From Pseudomonas chlororaphis (GTDB taxonomy: Bacteria; Pseudomonadota; Gammaproteobacteria; Pseudomonadales; Pseudomonadaceae): a stretch of DNA of 64,000 nucleotides. Within the stretch, counting starts at the first letter, position 1. The number at the start of each line of letters is the position of its first letter. Position numbers and translations under genes: made by a program. The notes beneath the pieces were generated by a model. It saw only the letters and a list, made by a program, of their open reading frames with translations. It was not told the DNA's origin and made no database searches. Positions 9,433 to 17,116 of the stretch are shown here, piece after piece. The stretch lies in NCBI RefSeq assembly GCF_003731765.1, contig NZ_MOAL01000004.1, positions 1,240,001 through 1,304,000 on the forward strand. The letters run 5' to 3'.

Positions 9433-10929
9433 ATGAGCCAGGCCGTACTCGCCAAAGAAACCAACCGTCGCCAATTGCAGCAGATCATCAGCGGCCTGTC
9501 CGATGGGGTGATGCTGATCGAGGTCGACCAGACCATCCTCTGGGCCAACGACGCGGCCCTGGCCATGCATGGGGTGAAGACGGTCGGCGAACTGGGGGCC
9601 AACGCCCACGAGTACGCCCAGCGCTATGCGCTGCGTTATCGCAATAACCACTCCCTACCCGAGCAGAACTACCCCATCAGCCGGGTGGCGGCGGGGGAGA
9701 CGTTCAGCGATGTGGTGGTGGAAGTGCAGGCCGAGATCGAGGGCGAGGAGCGCCTGTGGGTGCACCGGGTGCGCAGCATGATCCTCACCGACCGCAGTGG
9801 CGAGCCGGAATCCCTGGTGCTGATTCTCAGCGACGCCACCGACTGGGCCAGCGCTGAACAGCGCTTCGAGAAAACCTTCAATGCCAACCCAGCGCCGGCG
9901 GTGATCTGCCGCCTCAGCGACCTGCGCTACATCAAGGTCAACCAGGGCTTTCTGGAGATGACCGGCTACACCCGCGATCAAGTCATCGGCCGCTCCGTGT
10001 ATGAACTGGACGTGCTGGAGCAGGCCGAGCGCAAGGACCTGGCCATCGAGCGCCTGAATCAAGGCTCGACCATTCCGCAGATGCAGGCCGAACTGCGCCT
10101 GCCCGAGGGCGGCAGCAAGCTGGTGATCGTCGCCGGCCAGCCCCTGGACATCAACGAGGAAGACTGCATGTTGTTCTCGTTCATGGACCTGGAGCCCCGG
10201 CGCAAAGCCGAGACCGCCCTGCGCCAGAGCGAGGAGCGTTTCGCCAAATCGTTTCGCCTGAGCCCGGTGCCGACCCTGGTGTGCAGTGCCGACAGCCAGC
10301 AGATCGTCGACGTCAACGAAGCCTTCCTCAACACCACCGGCTACACCACCGAAGAGTTATTGGGCAAACCGGTGGATGACATCGGCTTTATCGCCGACCG
10401 TGCCCAGGCGGCGCGCCTGTTCGGCACGCTGGAACGGGCCGGCACGATTCAAGGCGTGGACCTCAAGGTGCGCAAGAAAGACACCCAGGTGCTCGATTGT
10501 GTGGCTTCGGCCGACACCGTGAGCATTCAGGACAGCCCCAGCTACTTGCTGGTGCTGATGGACATCAGTGAGCGCAAGCGCACCGAGCTGGAGCTGGTGG
10601 CGGCCATCGAAGAGGTGATGAAGGATGCGTCCTGGTTCAGCCAGACCCTGATCGAAAAGCTCGCCAACGTGAAAAGCGTGAAAGCCCAGGAAGGCCCCAG
10701 CGCCTCCTTTACCGACCTGACGGCCCGTGAACGCGACGTGCTGGGGCTGATCTGCGAAGGCCTGGCCGACAAGGAAATTGCCGCCCGCCTGCAACTGGCG
10801 CCCAATACCGTGCGCAACTACGTGGCCACGGTGTATTCCAAGCTCAATGTGCACAGCCGCAGCGCCGCCATTGTCTGGGCCCGTGAGCGCGGCTTGTTCG
10901 CCGGGGAGCGACGCGCCAGGGAACTTTAA
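9433..10929 (+). CDS. Triple-PAS sensor with C-terminal LuxR helix-turn-helix
   Basis: 498 residues from ATG 9433, chosen because AGGAG lies 7 nt upstream; a longer in-frame extension to 9226 has no ribosome site. Three PAS domains (about residues 15-135, 145-265 and 270-390), the latter two with FxMTGYT/FLNTTGYT, are followed by a LuxR DNA-binding domain (about 430-490: LTARERDVLGLICEGLADKEIAARL). No receiver or kinase is present, so it is a one-component regulator. Divergent placement from the persulfide-dioxygenase-like gene suggests control of the sulfur module; the ligand or cofactor of the PAS domains is unknown. Confidence 0.85.
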   Translation: MSQAVLAKETNRRQLQQIISGLSDGVMLIEVDQTILWANDAALAMHGVKTVGELGANAHEYAQRYALRYRNNHSLPEQNYPISRVAAGETFSDVVVEVQAEIEGEERLWVHRVRSMILTDRSGEPESLVLILSDATDWASAEQRFEKTFNANPAPAVICRLSDLRYIKVNQGFLEMTGYTRDQVIGRSVYELDVLEQAERKDLAIERLNQGSTIPQMQAELRLPEGGSKLVIVAGQPLDINEEDCMLFSFMDLEPRRKAETALRQSEERFAKSFRLSPVPTLVCSADSQQIVDVNEAFLNTTGYTTEELLGKPVDDIGFIADRAQAARLFGTLERAGTIQGVDLKVRKKDTQVLDCVASADTVSIQDSPSYLLVLMDISERKRTELELVAAIEEVMKDASWFSQTLIEKLANVKSVKAQEGPSASFTDLTARERDVLGLICEGLADKEIAARLQLAPNTVRNYVATVYSKLNVHSRSAAIVWARERGLFAGERRAREL

Positions 10930-11058
10930 TCCCGTGCAAATGCACTGGTCCTGACAGTGCAAATGGGGCTTCTGCGTGCCCTAGGCTTTTCTTAGGCTGT
11001 GACTCTGGATCGGCGTCCCCGGACGCTTCCACCCTTCAATAGCCAAAGGAACGCCACG

Positions 11059-11310
11059 ATGGGTCGCGAACAGATCAAAGGCACGCTGGATAAACTGGCC
11101 GGCCAGGCGCAAGGCGCTGCCGGTGAGTGGCTGGATGACGAGCAACTGCGTCTGCAGGGGGCCGCACGCCAAGCCGCCGGCCAGTTGCAGCAACGTTACG
11201 GGCAACTGCTGGACAACGCGGCGGCCAGCGTCCGCCGCCAGCCGCTGACCACGGTGGCCGTACTGGCCGGGGCAGGGCTGTTGCTCGGCCTGCTGTTGCG
11301 TCGTCGCTGA
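11059..11310 (+). CDS. CsbD-like protein with C-terminal membrane helix
   Basis: 83 residues. The N-terminus MGREQIKGTLDKLAGQAQG resembles CsbD-family stress proteins, and the C-terminus (LTTVAVLAGAGLLLGLLLRRR) is a single membrane helix with an arginine tail. That combination also matches ElaB/YqjD-like ribosome-anchoring proteins. ATG 11059 follows AAAGGA at about 8 nt. Its TGA overlaps the ATG at 11310. Likely a general stress protein. Confidence 0.75.
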   Translation: MGREQIKGTLDKLAGQAQGAAGEWLDDEQLRLQGAARQAAGQLQQRYGQLLDNAAASVRRQPLTTVAVLAGAGLLLGLLLRRR

Positions 11311-11321
11311 TGGGGGGCGCC

Positions 11322-11597
11322 ATGGGCATTCTTGCGCCGTTGCGCACCCGCCTGGAGCAGAGCTTCGCGCCGCTGGCCTGTGATTGCAGCCTGGTGGGCG
11401 ACGGCTCCCTGACGGTGCGGTTGTACGACCGGGAAAGCGGCCGGGTGGACCTGGTGGTCAGCGGCCTCAACCCGCAGAAACTGCGCAGCGAGGACCAGTG
11501 GGCCGCGCTGATCGAGGAACTGCGCTACGAGCTGCAAAGCAACACCCTGGGGCGCAGCACCCACAAGGCCACTCAAGACGATAGGGCGAACTCCTGA
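11322..11597 (+). CDS. DUF1652-like small protein
   Basis: 91 residues from ATG 11322, preceded by GGGGGG at 5 nt; the alternative ATG at 11310 overlaps the previous stop and lacks a good site. The LEQSFAPLACDCSL start and the LTVRLYDRESGRVDLVVSGL middle fit the DUF1652 family, widespread in Pseudomonas and of unknown role. Coupled to the CsbD-like gene. Confidence 0.65.
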   Translation: MGILAPLRTRLEQSFAPLACDCSLVGDGSLTVRLYDRESGRVDLVVSGLNPQKLRSEDQWAALIEELRYELQSNTLGRSTHKATQDDRANS

Positions 11598-11618
11598 GCC
11601 GGGCTGCGGCGCGATGCT

Positions 11619-11670
11619 CGGCTGCAGTGCCCGGCTGCAGTGCCCGGCTGCAGTGCCCGGCTGTCAGTGC
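11619..11670. repeat. 13-bp tandem repeat, 3 perfect units and one degenerate unit
   Basis: The unit CGGCTGCAGTGCC repeats exactly at 11619-11631, 11632-11644 and 11645-11657, and a fourth copy with one inserted base runs to 11670. It lies between convergent genes and its last unit overlaps the stop of the histidine kinase. Confidence 0.9.
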
Positions 11671-13058
11671 TCGGTCATCAAGTTGGGGCGGCAATCCAGG
11701 GACAGACGTGCGCCGCCCGATTCGCTGCTGCCCACGTCGAGTTTGAAGCCGTGCAGGTTGACGATCGCCGCGACGATCGACAGGCCCAGGCCAAAGCCGC
11801 TGTGGGCATTGCTGTCATCCACCCGATAGAACCGCTGGAACACCGCCACGCGTTCTGACGCGGGAATCCCCGGGCCGTTGTCCAGCACCTCCAGGCGTGT
11901 GCTGCCGCCATCGTCGGTGCCGCGCACAATCACTTCGCCGCCCGGCGGGGTGAACTTGATTGAGTTGCTCAACAGATTGGCCAGGGCCTCGAACAGCAAG
12001 GCGCGGTCGCCGGTGAGGCGTGGCAAGTGCTCGGGCACGTCGAGGCGCAGGGTCAATTGCCCCTCTTCGGCCAGGGGCAGGTAGAAGTCGTGCAGTTCAT
12101 GCAGCAAGGGCACCGGGTCGAGCAGCACAAAGCCCGAGCGCCGCTGTTGGTCCTCCAGTTCGGAAATCCGCAACAACCCGCGAAAACGCGCCATCAACAT
12201 GTCCGCCTCGGCCAGCACCTGGTCCATCTGCAGCGCCTCCGGGGAACCCTCGGCGGCCTGTTGCTGGATCCGGTACAACTGCGCCCGCAGGCGGGTCAGC
12301 GGGGTGCGCAGGTCGTGGGCAATGTTGTCGCACACGCCTTTGACTTCATGCATCAGGCGCTCGATGCGTTCGAGCATGGCGTTGACGATGGCCGCCAGCA
12401 TGTCCAGCTCATCACGGCGGTTGGACAGCGGCAGGCGGTGGGTCAGGTCGCCAGTGACGATGGCCTCGGCGCTGGCCTGCAACTGGCGAATCCGTCGCAA
12501 CGGCCGGCGCCGGAGCAGGTGCCAGCCGGCGATCCCGGGAATGATGGTCAGGGACACGCCCCACAGCAGCGCATGCAGAATGATCCGGGTCACGGCGAAC
12601 AGCGAGCCGTTGTCGCGCACCAGCAACAGCCAGCGACCGTCCTGGGTGTGGGTGGCGATGGCGTCGCAACTGTCTTGGGGCAGGTCCGGGTCGTCGGAGT
12701 CGATGCAGTTTTTCAGCTCGTGGATTTGCCCATCGAGGATCAGGCCCTCGGGGATTTCGCGGATCGGCCCGCTGAGGTGCCGGCGTTGTTCGTCGAACAG
12801 CCCGTAGGCGTCGATGCCGCGCATGTCGAAGGTCATGCTGGTGGCCAGGGCCTCCACCAGTTGCTCGCCCTGGAAGCGCGAGAACAGGTGTTGGCGTTGC
12901 ATCAGCGAGTGCTTGGCCAGGGTGTCCAGGTAGCCGGAAACTTCGTAATACATGACCCCCATGAGCAGGCCGCTCCAGGCCACGAACAGCGAACTGTAGA
13001 GCGCCAGCAGGCGGCTGCTGGACGAGCGCCAGCCCTTAGAGGGGTTCAGCAATGACAT
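11664..13058 (-). CDS. Two-component sensor histidine kinase
   Basis: 464 residues. Membrane helices at about 17-38 and 153-180 enclose a periplasmic sensor region of about 115 residues with two cysteines (Cys118, Cys131). Then come a HAMP domain, an H-box NIAHDLRTPLTRLR with phospho-acceptor His248, an N-box (NLLSNSIKFTP), DNGPGIP and GFGLGLSI ATP-lid motifs. The sensor region is not an obvious PhoR, CopS or QseC type, so the signal is unknown. Overlaps the response regulator by 23 nt. Confidence 0.9.
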   Translation of the reverse strand: MSLLNPSKGWRSSSSRLLALYSSLFVAWSGLLMGVMYYEVSGYLDTLAKHSLMQRQHLFSRFQGEQLVEALATSMTFDMRGIDAYGLFDEQRRHLSGPIREIPEGLILDGQIHELKNCIDSDDPDLPQDSCDAIATHTQDGRWLLLVRDNGSLFAVTRIILHALLWGVSLTIIPGIAGWHLLRRRPLRRIRQLQASAEAIVTGDLTHRLPLSNRRDELDMLAAIVNAMLERIERLMHEVKGVCDNIAHDLRTPLTRLRAQLYRIQQQAAEGSPEALQMDQVLAEADMLMARFRGLLRISELEDQQRRSGFVLLDPVPLLHELHDFYLPLAEEGQLTLRLDVPEHLPRLTGDRALLFEALANLLSNSIKFTPPGGEVIVRGTDDGGSTRLEVLDNGPGIPASERVAVFQRFYRVDDSNAHSGFGLGLSIVAAIVNLHGFKLDVGSSESGGARLSLDCRPNLMTEH

Positions 13059-13719
13059 AGCCCGAGCCTCGCACGGTACGGATCAGCGGGGTCATGCCGG
13101 GCGGGTCGATCTTCTTGCGCAAGCGGCCGATGTGCACATCGATCAGGTTGGTGCCGGGGTCGAAGTGGTAGCCCCAGACTTCCTCGAAAATCATCATCCG
13201 CGAGAGGATCTGCCCAGTGTTGCGCATCAGGAATTCCAGCAGCTTGTACTCGGTGGGCAACAGGCTCAGCAGTTGTTCGGCACGGGTCGCTTCGCGGCTG
13301 ATGAGGTTCAGTTCCAGGTCGGCCACCCGCAGGCAGGTTTCAAATTCCTTGACCGTGCTCTTGCGCCGCAGCAGCACCTCGACCCGGGCCGCCATCTCGT
13401 CGGACGCAAAGGGCTTGGTCAGGTAGTCGTCACCGCCGGCTCGCAGGCCGCGCACCCGCTCATCGACATCGGAGAGCGCGCTGATCATCAGGATCGGCGT
13501 GGCCACCCCAATGGTGCGCAGGGTGGTGACGATGGCCAGGCCGTCCAGCTCGGGGAGCATGCGGTCCAGGGTGATCAGGTCGTAGTCGCCGCTGACGGCA
13601 CGCACCAGGCCTTCGCGACCGTTGTCCACCCAGTCCACGTCGAGGCCGTGGCTGCTCAGTTCGGCGACGATTTCCCGGGCGGTCACGGCGTCGTCTTCGA
13701 TGGTCAGAATGCGGGTCAT
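13036..13719 (-). CDS. OmpR-family response regulator
   Basis: 227 residues. Receiver domain with acidic pocket (IEDD), phospho-acceptor Asp52 (LDRMLPELDG) and Lys102 (TKPF), then a winged-helix DNA-binding domain ending GRLRKKIDPPGMTPLIRTVRGSGYVI. Partner of the overlapping kinase. Regulates unknown targets; the divergent membrane protein at 14082 is one candidate but 360 bp with a large palindrome separates them. Confidence 0.92.
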   Translation of the reverse strand: MTRILTIEDDAVTAREIVAELSSHGLDVDWVDNGREGLVRAVSGDYDLITLDRMLPELDGLAIVTTLRTIGVATPILMISALSDVDERVRGLRAGGDDYLTKPFASDEMAARVEVLLRRKSTVKEFETCLRVADLELNLISREATRAEQLLSLLPTEYKLLEFLMRNTGQILSRMMIFEEVWGYHFDPGTNLIDVHIGRLRKKIDPPGMTPLIRTVRGSGYVIAEPL

Positions 13720-13889
13720 AGGATGTACCTGGTTGGGAATTCATGACTCAGGCGGGCATTTTGCCAAGAAACGCTGTGGCGGTTCCTAAAAAAACTTTCA
13801 TGTTGCCGAAGAGGGGGCAGCCGGTTGACAGCGCCGCAGGCTGAGCGGGCGTTAGCAAGCGGCATGACCTGTCTCTGAACCACCGATTG

Positions 13890-13972
13890 AAACAACCAGC
13901 GTCACCGTGCAGAACGCCCGCCCTTGCGGGCGATGGACGGCAAAATGCACGGTGATTGATCGGGTTGTTTTT
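13890..13972. other. Large nested palindrome, possible structured RNA or mobile palindromic element
   Basis: Three perfect stems are nested in one structure: AAACAACC (13890-13897) with GGTTGTTT (13963-13970), CACCGTGCA (13903-13911) with TGCACGGTG (13946-13954), and CGCCCGC (13915-13921) with GCGGGCG (13926-13932, loop CCTT). On the plus strand the outer stem ends in TTTTT. It sits alone between divergent genes (13720-14081), so it does not end any recognised gene. Nothing else is visible in that gap. Confidence 0.6.
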
Positions 13973-14081
13973 GTAACATGTTGAATTTAAAAGAGTTGTT
14001 TTATTGGCTCGGCTGGCACGGTGGCTGCAAATCTACCTTCGAGACTTGTAACACCATTTTTCTGCCTGGAGCCGAACAACA

Positions 14082-15011
14082 ATGAATAGATCCTCTGATA
14101 CCTATCTGCCTGCCGTGGATGAGTCGAGCAGCCGCTCGGGCGTGTCCTGGGGCGCGATATTCGCCGGTGCGGCGGCCGCTGCGGCCGTGTCGCTGATTTT
14201 GATCCTACTGGGCTTCGGCCTGGGCTTTTCGGCCGTGTCGCCCTGGGCCAACGAGGGCATCAGTGCCAAGGGTCTGGGGATCTCGACGATCGTCTGGCTG
14301 GCGCTGACGCAGATTCTTGCATCGGGCCTGGGCGGCTACATCGCCGGTCGCCTGCGGGTGAAGTGGGCCAACATGCACGGTGACGAGGTCTATTTCCGCG
14401 ACACCGCCCACGGCTTCCTGGCCTGGGCCGTCGCGACCCTGGTTACCGCTACCCTGGTGGTCGGCTCGGTTGGCAGCCTGATCAGTGGCGGTGTGCAGGC
14501 CGGTGCCAGCGTGGCGTCCGGTGCCGCCAGTGCTGTGACCCAAGTGGCTGGCAGCGCGGCTGCCAACACCAATGGCGATCAGTACGGCTACTTCGTCGAC
14601 AGCCTGTTTCGCGATGACCGCCCAGTGGCCGTCAGTGATGACGCCGCCCGCGGCACCGTGACCCGGATCTTCGTCCGCACCCTGGGCAACGACGGGCAAC
14701 TGGCGCCTGAAGACCGCAGCTACCTGGCGCAACTGGTAGCACAACGTACCAACCTGACCCAGGCCGATGCCGAACGCCGGGTCGACGAGGTGTTTGCCAA
14801 GACCCGCGCCGCCGTCGAGGAAGCCAAACTGGCCGCCAAGCAAGCGGCTGACACGGCTACTAAAGTCGCCGCCTGGACCTCGCTGTGGACCTTTATCTCT
14901 CTGCTGTGCGGCGCGTTCTTCGCCAGCCTGGCAGCCACCTTTGGCGGTCGCCGCCGGGATGCCGTGGTGTATCTCGAAAGCGACGCCTACGTGACCACCC
15001 CCATTCGTTGA
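14082..15011 (+). CDS. Conserved membrane protein of unknown function
   Basis: 309 residues. Hydrophobic segments at about 22-52, 64-90, 108-145 and 265-290; a central soluble part (about 165-260) is Ala-rich, with a predicted helical stretch AAVEEAKLAAKQAADTATKV. N-terminal SGVSWGAIFAGAAAAAAVSL is typical of a widespread proteobacterial family (sometimes called PhnA-like). The tiny gene at 15031 follows it 19 nt downstream and is probably co-transcribed. Confidence 0.75.
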   Translation: MNRSSDTYLPAVDESSSRSGVSWGAIFAGAAAAAAVSLILILLGFGLGFSAVSPWANEGISAKGLGISTIVWLALTQILASGLGGYIAGRLRVKWANMHGDEVYFRDTAHGFLAWAVATLVTATLVVGSVGSLISGGVQAGASVASGAASAVTQVAGSAAANTNGDQYGYFVDSLFRDDRPVAVSDDAARGTVTRIFVRTLGNDGQLAPEDRSYLAQLVAQRTNLTQADAERRVDEVFAKTRAAVEEAKLAAKQAADTATKVAAWTSLWTFISLLCGAFFASLAATFGGRRRDAVVYLESDAYVTTPIR

Positions 15012-15030
15012 TTAAAAAAGGAGAACGGCC

Positions 15031-15105
15031 ATGCGCTCACTACTCTTGTGGTTCCTCGGTGTACCGATCCCGGTGATTATCCTGATCGCCATCTTCATGC
15101 ACTGA
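15031..15105 (+). CDS. 24-residue hydrophobic microprotein
   Basis: ATG CGC ... CAC TGA encodes MRSLLLWFLGVPIPVIILIA plus IFMH, essentially one membrane helix with two prolines. A very good ribosome site (AAAAGGAGA) lies 6-7 nt upstream. It follows the 309-residue membrane protein by 19 nt and is followed at once by a strong terminator-like hairpin, which supports it as the last gene of that operon. Likely a subunit or modulator of the larger protein. Confidence 0.65.
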   Translation: MRSLLLWFLGVPIPVIILIAIFMH

Positions 15106-15136
15106 TGCACCGATGAACTGACCCGCCTGACACCAG

Positions 15137-15164
15137 GGCCGCGGCTACGCAAGTAGTCGCGGCC
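15137..15164 (+). terminator. Strong hairpin with GNRA loop after the membrane microprotein gene
   Basis: A 12-pair stem (GGCCGCGGCTAC / GTAGTCGCGGCC, one G-U pair) closed by a GCAA tetraloop. The following bases (TTGGCGTTT) contain only a weak U-tract, so it may act as a terminator or as a 3' stabiliser separating this operon from hcnABC. Confidence 0.6.
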
Positions 15165-15211
15165 TTGGCGTTTCCGGGGGTGGTGATGCATCAGATTCGC
15201 AACACCGCGTC

Positions 15212-15253
15212 GTGGCGCAGATCAATACTTTTGCCCGTGAAACCTTCTAGATT
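15212..15253 (+). promoter_or_regulatory. hcnA promoter: ANR-like box and -10
   Basis: GTGGC-GCAG-ATCAA at 15212-15225 matches 9 of 10 fixed positions of the ANR/FNR-type box TTGGC-N4-ATCAA known from hcnA promoters of fluorescent pseudomonads. A TAGATT -10 candidate lies at 15248-15253. A start near 15260 would place the box centre at -41.5, the class II activator position. It fits low-oxygen activation of cyanide synthesis. Confidence 0.65.
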
Positions 15254-15374
15254 GGCCACGCTTCAGCCCTGACTGTTCAGCGGCGACGCGTTGTCGTCCT
15301 GGCCGTAAGCCGGCCTGGGACGAGCATCGGCAAGACATGGCACGGCATGAAGCTGGCAAACCCCCCTTTAATTT

Positions 15375-15384
15375 TCACGGATGA
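15375..15384 (+). promoter_or_regulatory. Rsm (CsrA-type) binding site on the hcnA Shine-Dalgarno
   Basis: TCACGGATGA matches the CANGGANG consensus for RsmA/RsmE. Its GGA is the best ribosome site for the ATG at 15393. GacS/GacA control of hcnA through RsmA/RsmE at this position is established for related strains; here it is inferred from the motif. Confidence 0.65.
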
Positions 15385-15392
15385 ACACACTC

Positions 15393-15710
15393 ATGGGTCC
15401 AACAGACCGCACCTTCGACATTCAGCCGCTGCCCCAGGCAGACATGACCATCAGCCTCAATGGCCAGCCGGTCAGCGCGGCCATTGGCGAAACCGTACTC
15501 AGCGTGATCCAGTCGCTGGGCTTGCGCCAGGTGGCGCGCAATGACCACGGGCAACTGGCCGGTGCCTATTGCGGCATGGGCGTGTGCCATTGCTGCCTGG
15601 TGCAGATCGATGGCCGGCACAAGCGCCGCGCCTGCCAGACCCTGGTCAGGCCGGGGATGCAGGTGCAGACCGCCGTCAACCGCATCGACCAGCCGGAGCA
15701 CGCCCTATGA
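15393..15710 (+). CDS. hcnA: Hydrogen cyanide synthase subunit HcnA
   Basis: 105 residues, a [2Fe-2S] ferredoxin-like subunit of the glycine-oxidising, membrane-associated cyanide synthase (glycine to HCN and CO2). Cys60, Cys65, Cys68 and Cys81 (YCGMGVCHCCLVQ ... RRACQ) are the cluster ligands. The alternative ATG at 15381 touches the GGA with no ribosome site, so ATG 15393 is chosen, with GGA 11 nt upstream. The TGA overlaps the hcnB start as ATGA. Sequence agrees closely with HcnA of P. protegens as I remember it. Confidence 0.93.
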   Translation: MGPTDRTFDIQPLPQADMTISLNGQPVSAAIGETVLSVIQSLGLRQVARNDHGQLAGAYCGMGVCHCCLVQIDGRHKRRACQTLVRPGMQVQTAVNRIDQPEHAL

Positions 15711-17116
15711 ACCTCTACCCGGTGATTGTCGGCGGTGGCCCGGCGGGGATGGCCGCCGCCATCGAGTTGGCGGAGCATGGCGTGCGCAGCCTGCTTATCG
15801 ACGAGGCCTCGCGCCTGGGCGGGGTGGTCTATCGCGGCCCGCTACGGGATGGGGTGCAACTGGACTACCTGGGCCCGCGTTACTGCGAAGTACTGGCCCG
15901 GCTGCACGGCGATTTTGCCCGGCACGCATCGATGATCGAAGTCCGCCTCAACAGTCGGGTGATCGGCGCCGAAGCCACCCATTCGTTGATGGTGCTCGAC
16001 GCCGACGAACAACTGCATGAAGTGGCCTATCCGCAACTGTTGCTGGCTGCCGGTTGCCATGAGCGCAGCGTGCCGTTCCCCGGCTGGACCCTGCCCGGGG
16101 TGATGTTGCTGGGCGGTTTGCAGTTGCAGATCAAAAGCGGCGTGGTCAAGCCCCAGGGGCCGGTGGTGATTGCCGGCACCGGGCCGTTGCTGCCGCTGGT
16201 GGCTTGCCAACTGCACGCCGCCGGTGTGGCGGTGGCGGGGGTCTACGAGGCCAGCGCCTTCGGCAAGATCGCTAAGCAGAGCCTGGCCCTGCTGAACAAA
16301 CCGCAGCTATTCCTCGACGGCCTGAGCATGCTCGCCTACCTCAAACTGCACCGCATCAGCCTGCGCTACGGCTGGGGCGTGGTCGAGGCACAGGGCGAAG
16401 GCGGAGTGGCCTGTGTGCGGGTGGCGCCGTATTCGGCCGATTGGCAGCCGGACCTGGCCCGGGCCGAGGACGTGGCCGCCCAGACCCTGGCGGTGGGCTA
16501 CGGCTTTATCCCAAGGACCCAGCTCAGCCAGCAGATGGGCCTGGAACACGGCTTCAGCGATGACGGCTACCTGCGGGCCACGGCTGATATCTGGCAGCAG
16601 AGCAGCGAGTCGCACATCCACCTGGCCGGTGACATGGGCGGGATCCGCGGGGGCGAGGCCGCCATGCTCGCCGGGCGGATTGCGGCGTTGTCGATCCTGG
16701 TCCAGCGCAATGTGCTGAGCAGCGAAAGCGCCTTGCAGCGGCGTCAGGTGTTGCTCAACAAGCTGGGAGCGATTGTGCGCTTTCGCGCCGCCGTGGACCG
16801 CTACACCGAGCGGGGCAGTGGCCAGACCAGCCTGCCGGCGGCCGATACCGTGATCTGCCGCTGCGAGCACGCCACCCGGGGCGATATCGACCTGGCGTTG
16901 TCCCAAGGCGTGCAGGACATGGCCAGCCTGAAAATGCGCACCCGAGTCAGCATGGGCGATTGCCAGGGGCGCATGTGCGTCGGCTATTGCAGCGACCGCC
17001 TGCGCCAGGCCACCGGGCGCCAGGATGTCGGCTGGCTGCGGCCGCGCTTCCCCCTGGACCCGATTCCGTTCTCGGCGTTTTCCCCACTTGGCAAGGATGC
17101 TTCGACCCATGAGTAA
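15707..17116 (+). CDS. hcnB: Hydrogen cyanide synthase subunit HcnB
   Basis: 469 residues, FAD-dependent subunit. N-terminal dinucleotide fold VGGGPAGMAAAIELAEHG, then an NAD(P)-like second fold, and a C-terminal BFD-like [2Fe-2S] domain with Cys384, Cys386, Cys419 and Cys424 (CRCEHATRGD ... MGDCQGRMCVGYC). Works with HcnA and HcnC in the oxidation of glycine to cyanide. Start ATG 15707 overlaps hcnA; the stop overlaps the hcnC start by 8 nt, so the three are tightly coupled. Confidence 0.94.
   Translation: MNLYPVIVGGGPAGMAAAIELAEHGVRSLLIDEASRLGGVVYRGPLRDGVQLDYLGPRYCEVLARLHGDFARHASMIEVRLNSRVIGAEATHSLMVLDADEQLHEVAYPQLLLAAGCHERSVPFPGWTLPGVMLLGGLQLQIKSGVVKPQGPVVIAGTGPLLPLVACQLHAAGVAVAGVYEASAFGKIAKQSLALLNKPQLFLDGLSMLAYLKLHRISLRYGWGVVEAQGEGGVACVRVAPYSADWQPDLARAEDVAAQTLAVGYGFIPRTQLSQQMGLEHGFSDDGYLRATADIWQQSSESHIHLAGDMGGIRGGEAAMLAGRIAALSILVQRNVLSSESALQRRQVLLNKLGAIVRFRAAVDRYTERGSGQTSLPAADTVICRCEHATRGDIDLALSQGVQDMASLKMRTRVSMGDCQGRMCVGYCSDRLRQATGRQDVGWLRPRFPLDPIPFSAFSPLGKDASTHE

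Noticed and set aside
13890..13972. Integron attC site
   Set aside because: No R-box/L-box core (GTTRRRY and RYYYAAC) in the right positions and no integrase nearby; kept only as an unexplained palindrome.
15381..15392. Earlier ATG of hcnA
   Set aside because: It overlaps the GGA of the only ribosome site, so it cannot be initiated from it; ATG 15393 fits better.
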